A stretch of 28,179 nt of DNA from Nemertoderma westbladi. Taxonomy: Eukaryota; Xenacoelomorpha; Nemertodermatida; Nemertodermatidae. Below the pieces are notes generated by a model. The model saw only the letters and a list, made by a program, of their open reading frames with translations. It did no database searches and was not told the origin of the DNA. A program made the translations under genes and the position numbers. Positions 27,714 to 28,179 of this stretch are shown piece after piece. Within the stretch, counting starts at the first letter, position 1; each line of letters starts with the position of its first letter. The DNA is taken from the NCBI GenBank assembly GCA_032718475.1, contig JAUCBJ010006372.1, positions 1 through 28,179 of the forward strand. Direction: 5' to 3'.

Positions 27714-28063
27714 GCGCATCCTGGGGCTGGCGGATACCAGCTGTCACTCATCCTGGTCCTGGACCTCTCCTGCATTGTTTATTTGACAAAAGGTAGCGGC
27801 AGCCACACTCTTTAAATCACTTAACTTTAAGCTGTTAAGTAGGCATACCTGTCTGAGGTCTGCATGTGTGCAGTGCACTTCTTACTGGTCCGCAATGCCT
27901 AATCTCTAAAATCACATACGGATTATATTATTATCCATACTGCCATAGGTATCCATTACATACGCACATACTGACATACGCGTATGTCTGTATGTACAGT
28001 ACATACGGATACGGCAAATGAATACGGATAGGCCTACGGCGAAAAGTTATACCCAGACTTTCT
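27714..28063 (+). repeat. Long dispersed repeat, inverted copy of 18204-18504
   Basis: Shares the landmarks listed for its partner in the opposite orientation. This copy is about 50 bp longer, mostly extra sequence around GTCTGCATGTGTGCAGTGCAC and in the CATACG-rich section (27930-28025). Confidence 0.8.
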
Positions 28064-28179
28064 AGGCAATCAGAATCCATACCTCTCCAGGGGAAATTCC
28101 TCACAAATAAACAGTTGATTACTCTTAAAAATGAAACTGTACACTATGCTATTGAGTTGAGTTGTGTTTACCTGTTTTG
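28064..28179. repeat. Partial repeat related to the interior of the 17376 element
   Basis: CCTCTCCAGGGGAAATTC followed by CACAAATAA (about 28081-28108) matches 17407-17433 in the same orientation. The window ends inside this sequence. Confidence 0.5.

Overview
This window is eukaryotic, AT-rich and non-coding in character, and very probably comes from an invertebrate animal. The evidence is a dense mix of metazoan-type transposons: CR1/L2-like LINEs, a Ty3/Gypsy LTR element, piggyBac, a pogo-like fragment and MITEs. There are no bacterial-style gene blocks. Eleven exact copies of the palindrome TAGGCCTA are present, where fewer than one is expected by chance. A marine invertebrate is a guess; the phylum cannot be fixed from this sequence. 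I found no convincing host gene, tRNA, rRNA or CRISPR array. Almost every coding signal is a dead or truncated mobile element.

Layout. 1-6022 is non-coding and repeat-rich. It holds a diverged 162-bp duplication (2077-2400), a 35-bp duplication (2452-2523), a 50-bp tandem array in which each unit carries a hairpin (3174-3371), a 68-bp tandem array of nine copies plus a worn tenth (4489-5150), and a 21-bp array (5360-5422). A pogo/psq-type transposase fragment lies at 6023-6310. At 6316-11434 is a piggyBac-like frame with TTAA at both ends and 20-bp inverted ends matching at 18 of 20 positions. It contains a CR1-like LINE (about 6528-9960: PHD-finger ORF1, APE endonuclease, RT core deleted) followed by the C-terminal part of a piggyBac transposase (10542-11063).

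11435-14955 holds a palindrome-rich element (12133-12462), the 3' end of a second LINE on the minus strand (13169-14278) and a small inverted-repeat element (14387-14538). 14956-16740 holds scattered remains of one decayed gene, probably of an uncharacterised transposon-associated metazoan family. A 218-bp MITE with a perfect 9-bp target duplication sits inside it. 16700-20011 is made of repeats: a 375-400 bp segment present twice, a MITE with G-run ends, a LINE 3' tail, a 20-bp minisatellite and one arm of a distant inverted repeat.

20012-27527 is a minus-strand Ty3/Gypsy element with LTRs, PBS, PPT, gag, zinc knuckles, protease, RT, RNase H and a DD35E integrase. It is disabled by many frameshifts and stops. 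Its 5' LTR is split by a 5'-truncated LINE (25977-27507) with an open 463-codon RT frame, flanked by a 9-bp duplication GTATACACT. The rest (27528-28179) carries the second arm of the inverted repeat.

The most informative results are the nesting relationships, which give relative insertion ages, and the link between the 68-bp satellite unit and the interiors of three different inverted-repeat elements, which suggests that the satellite grew out of MITE sequence.
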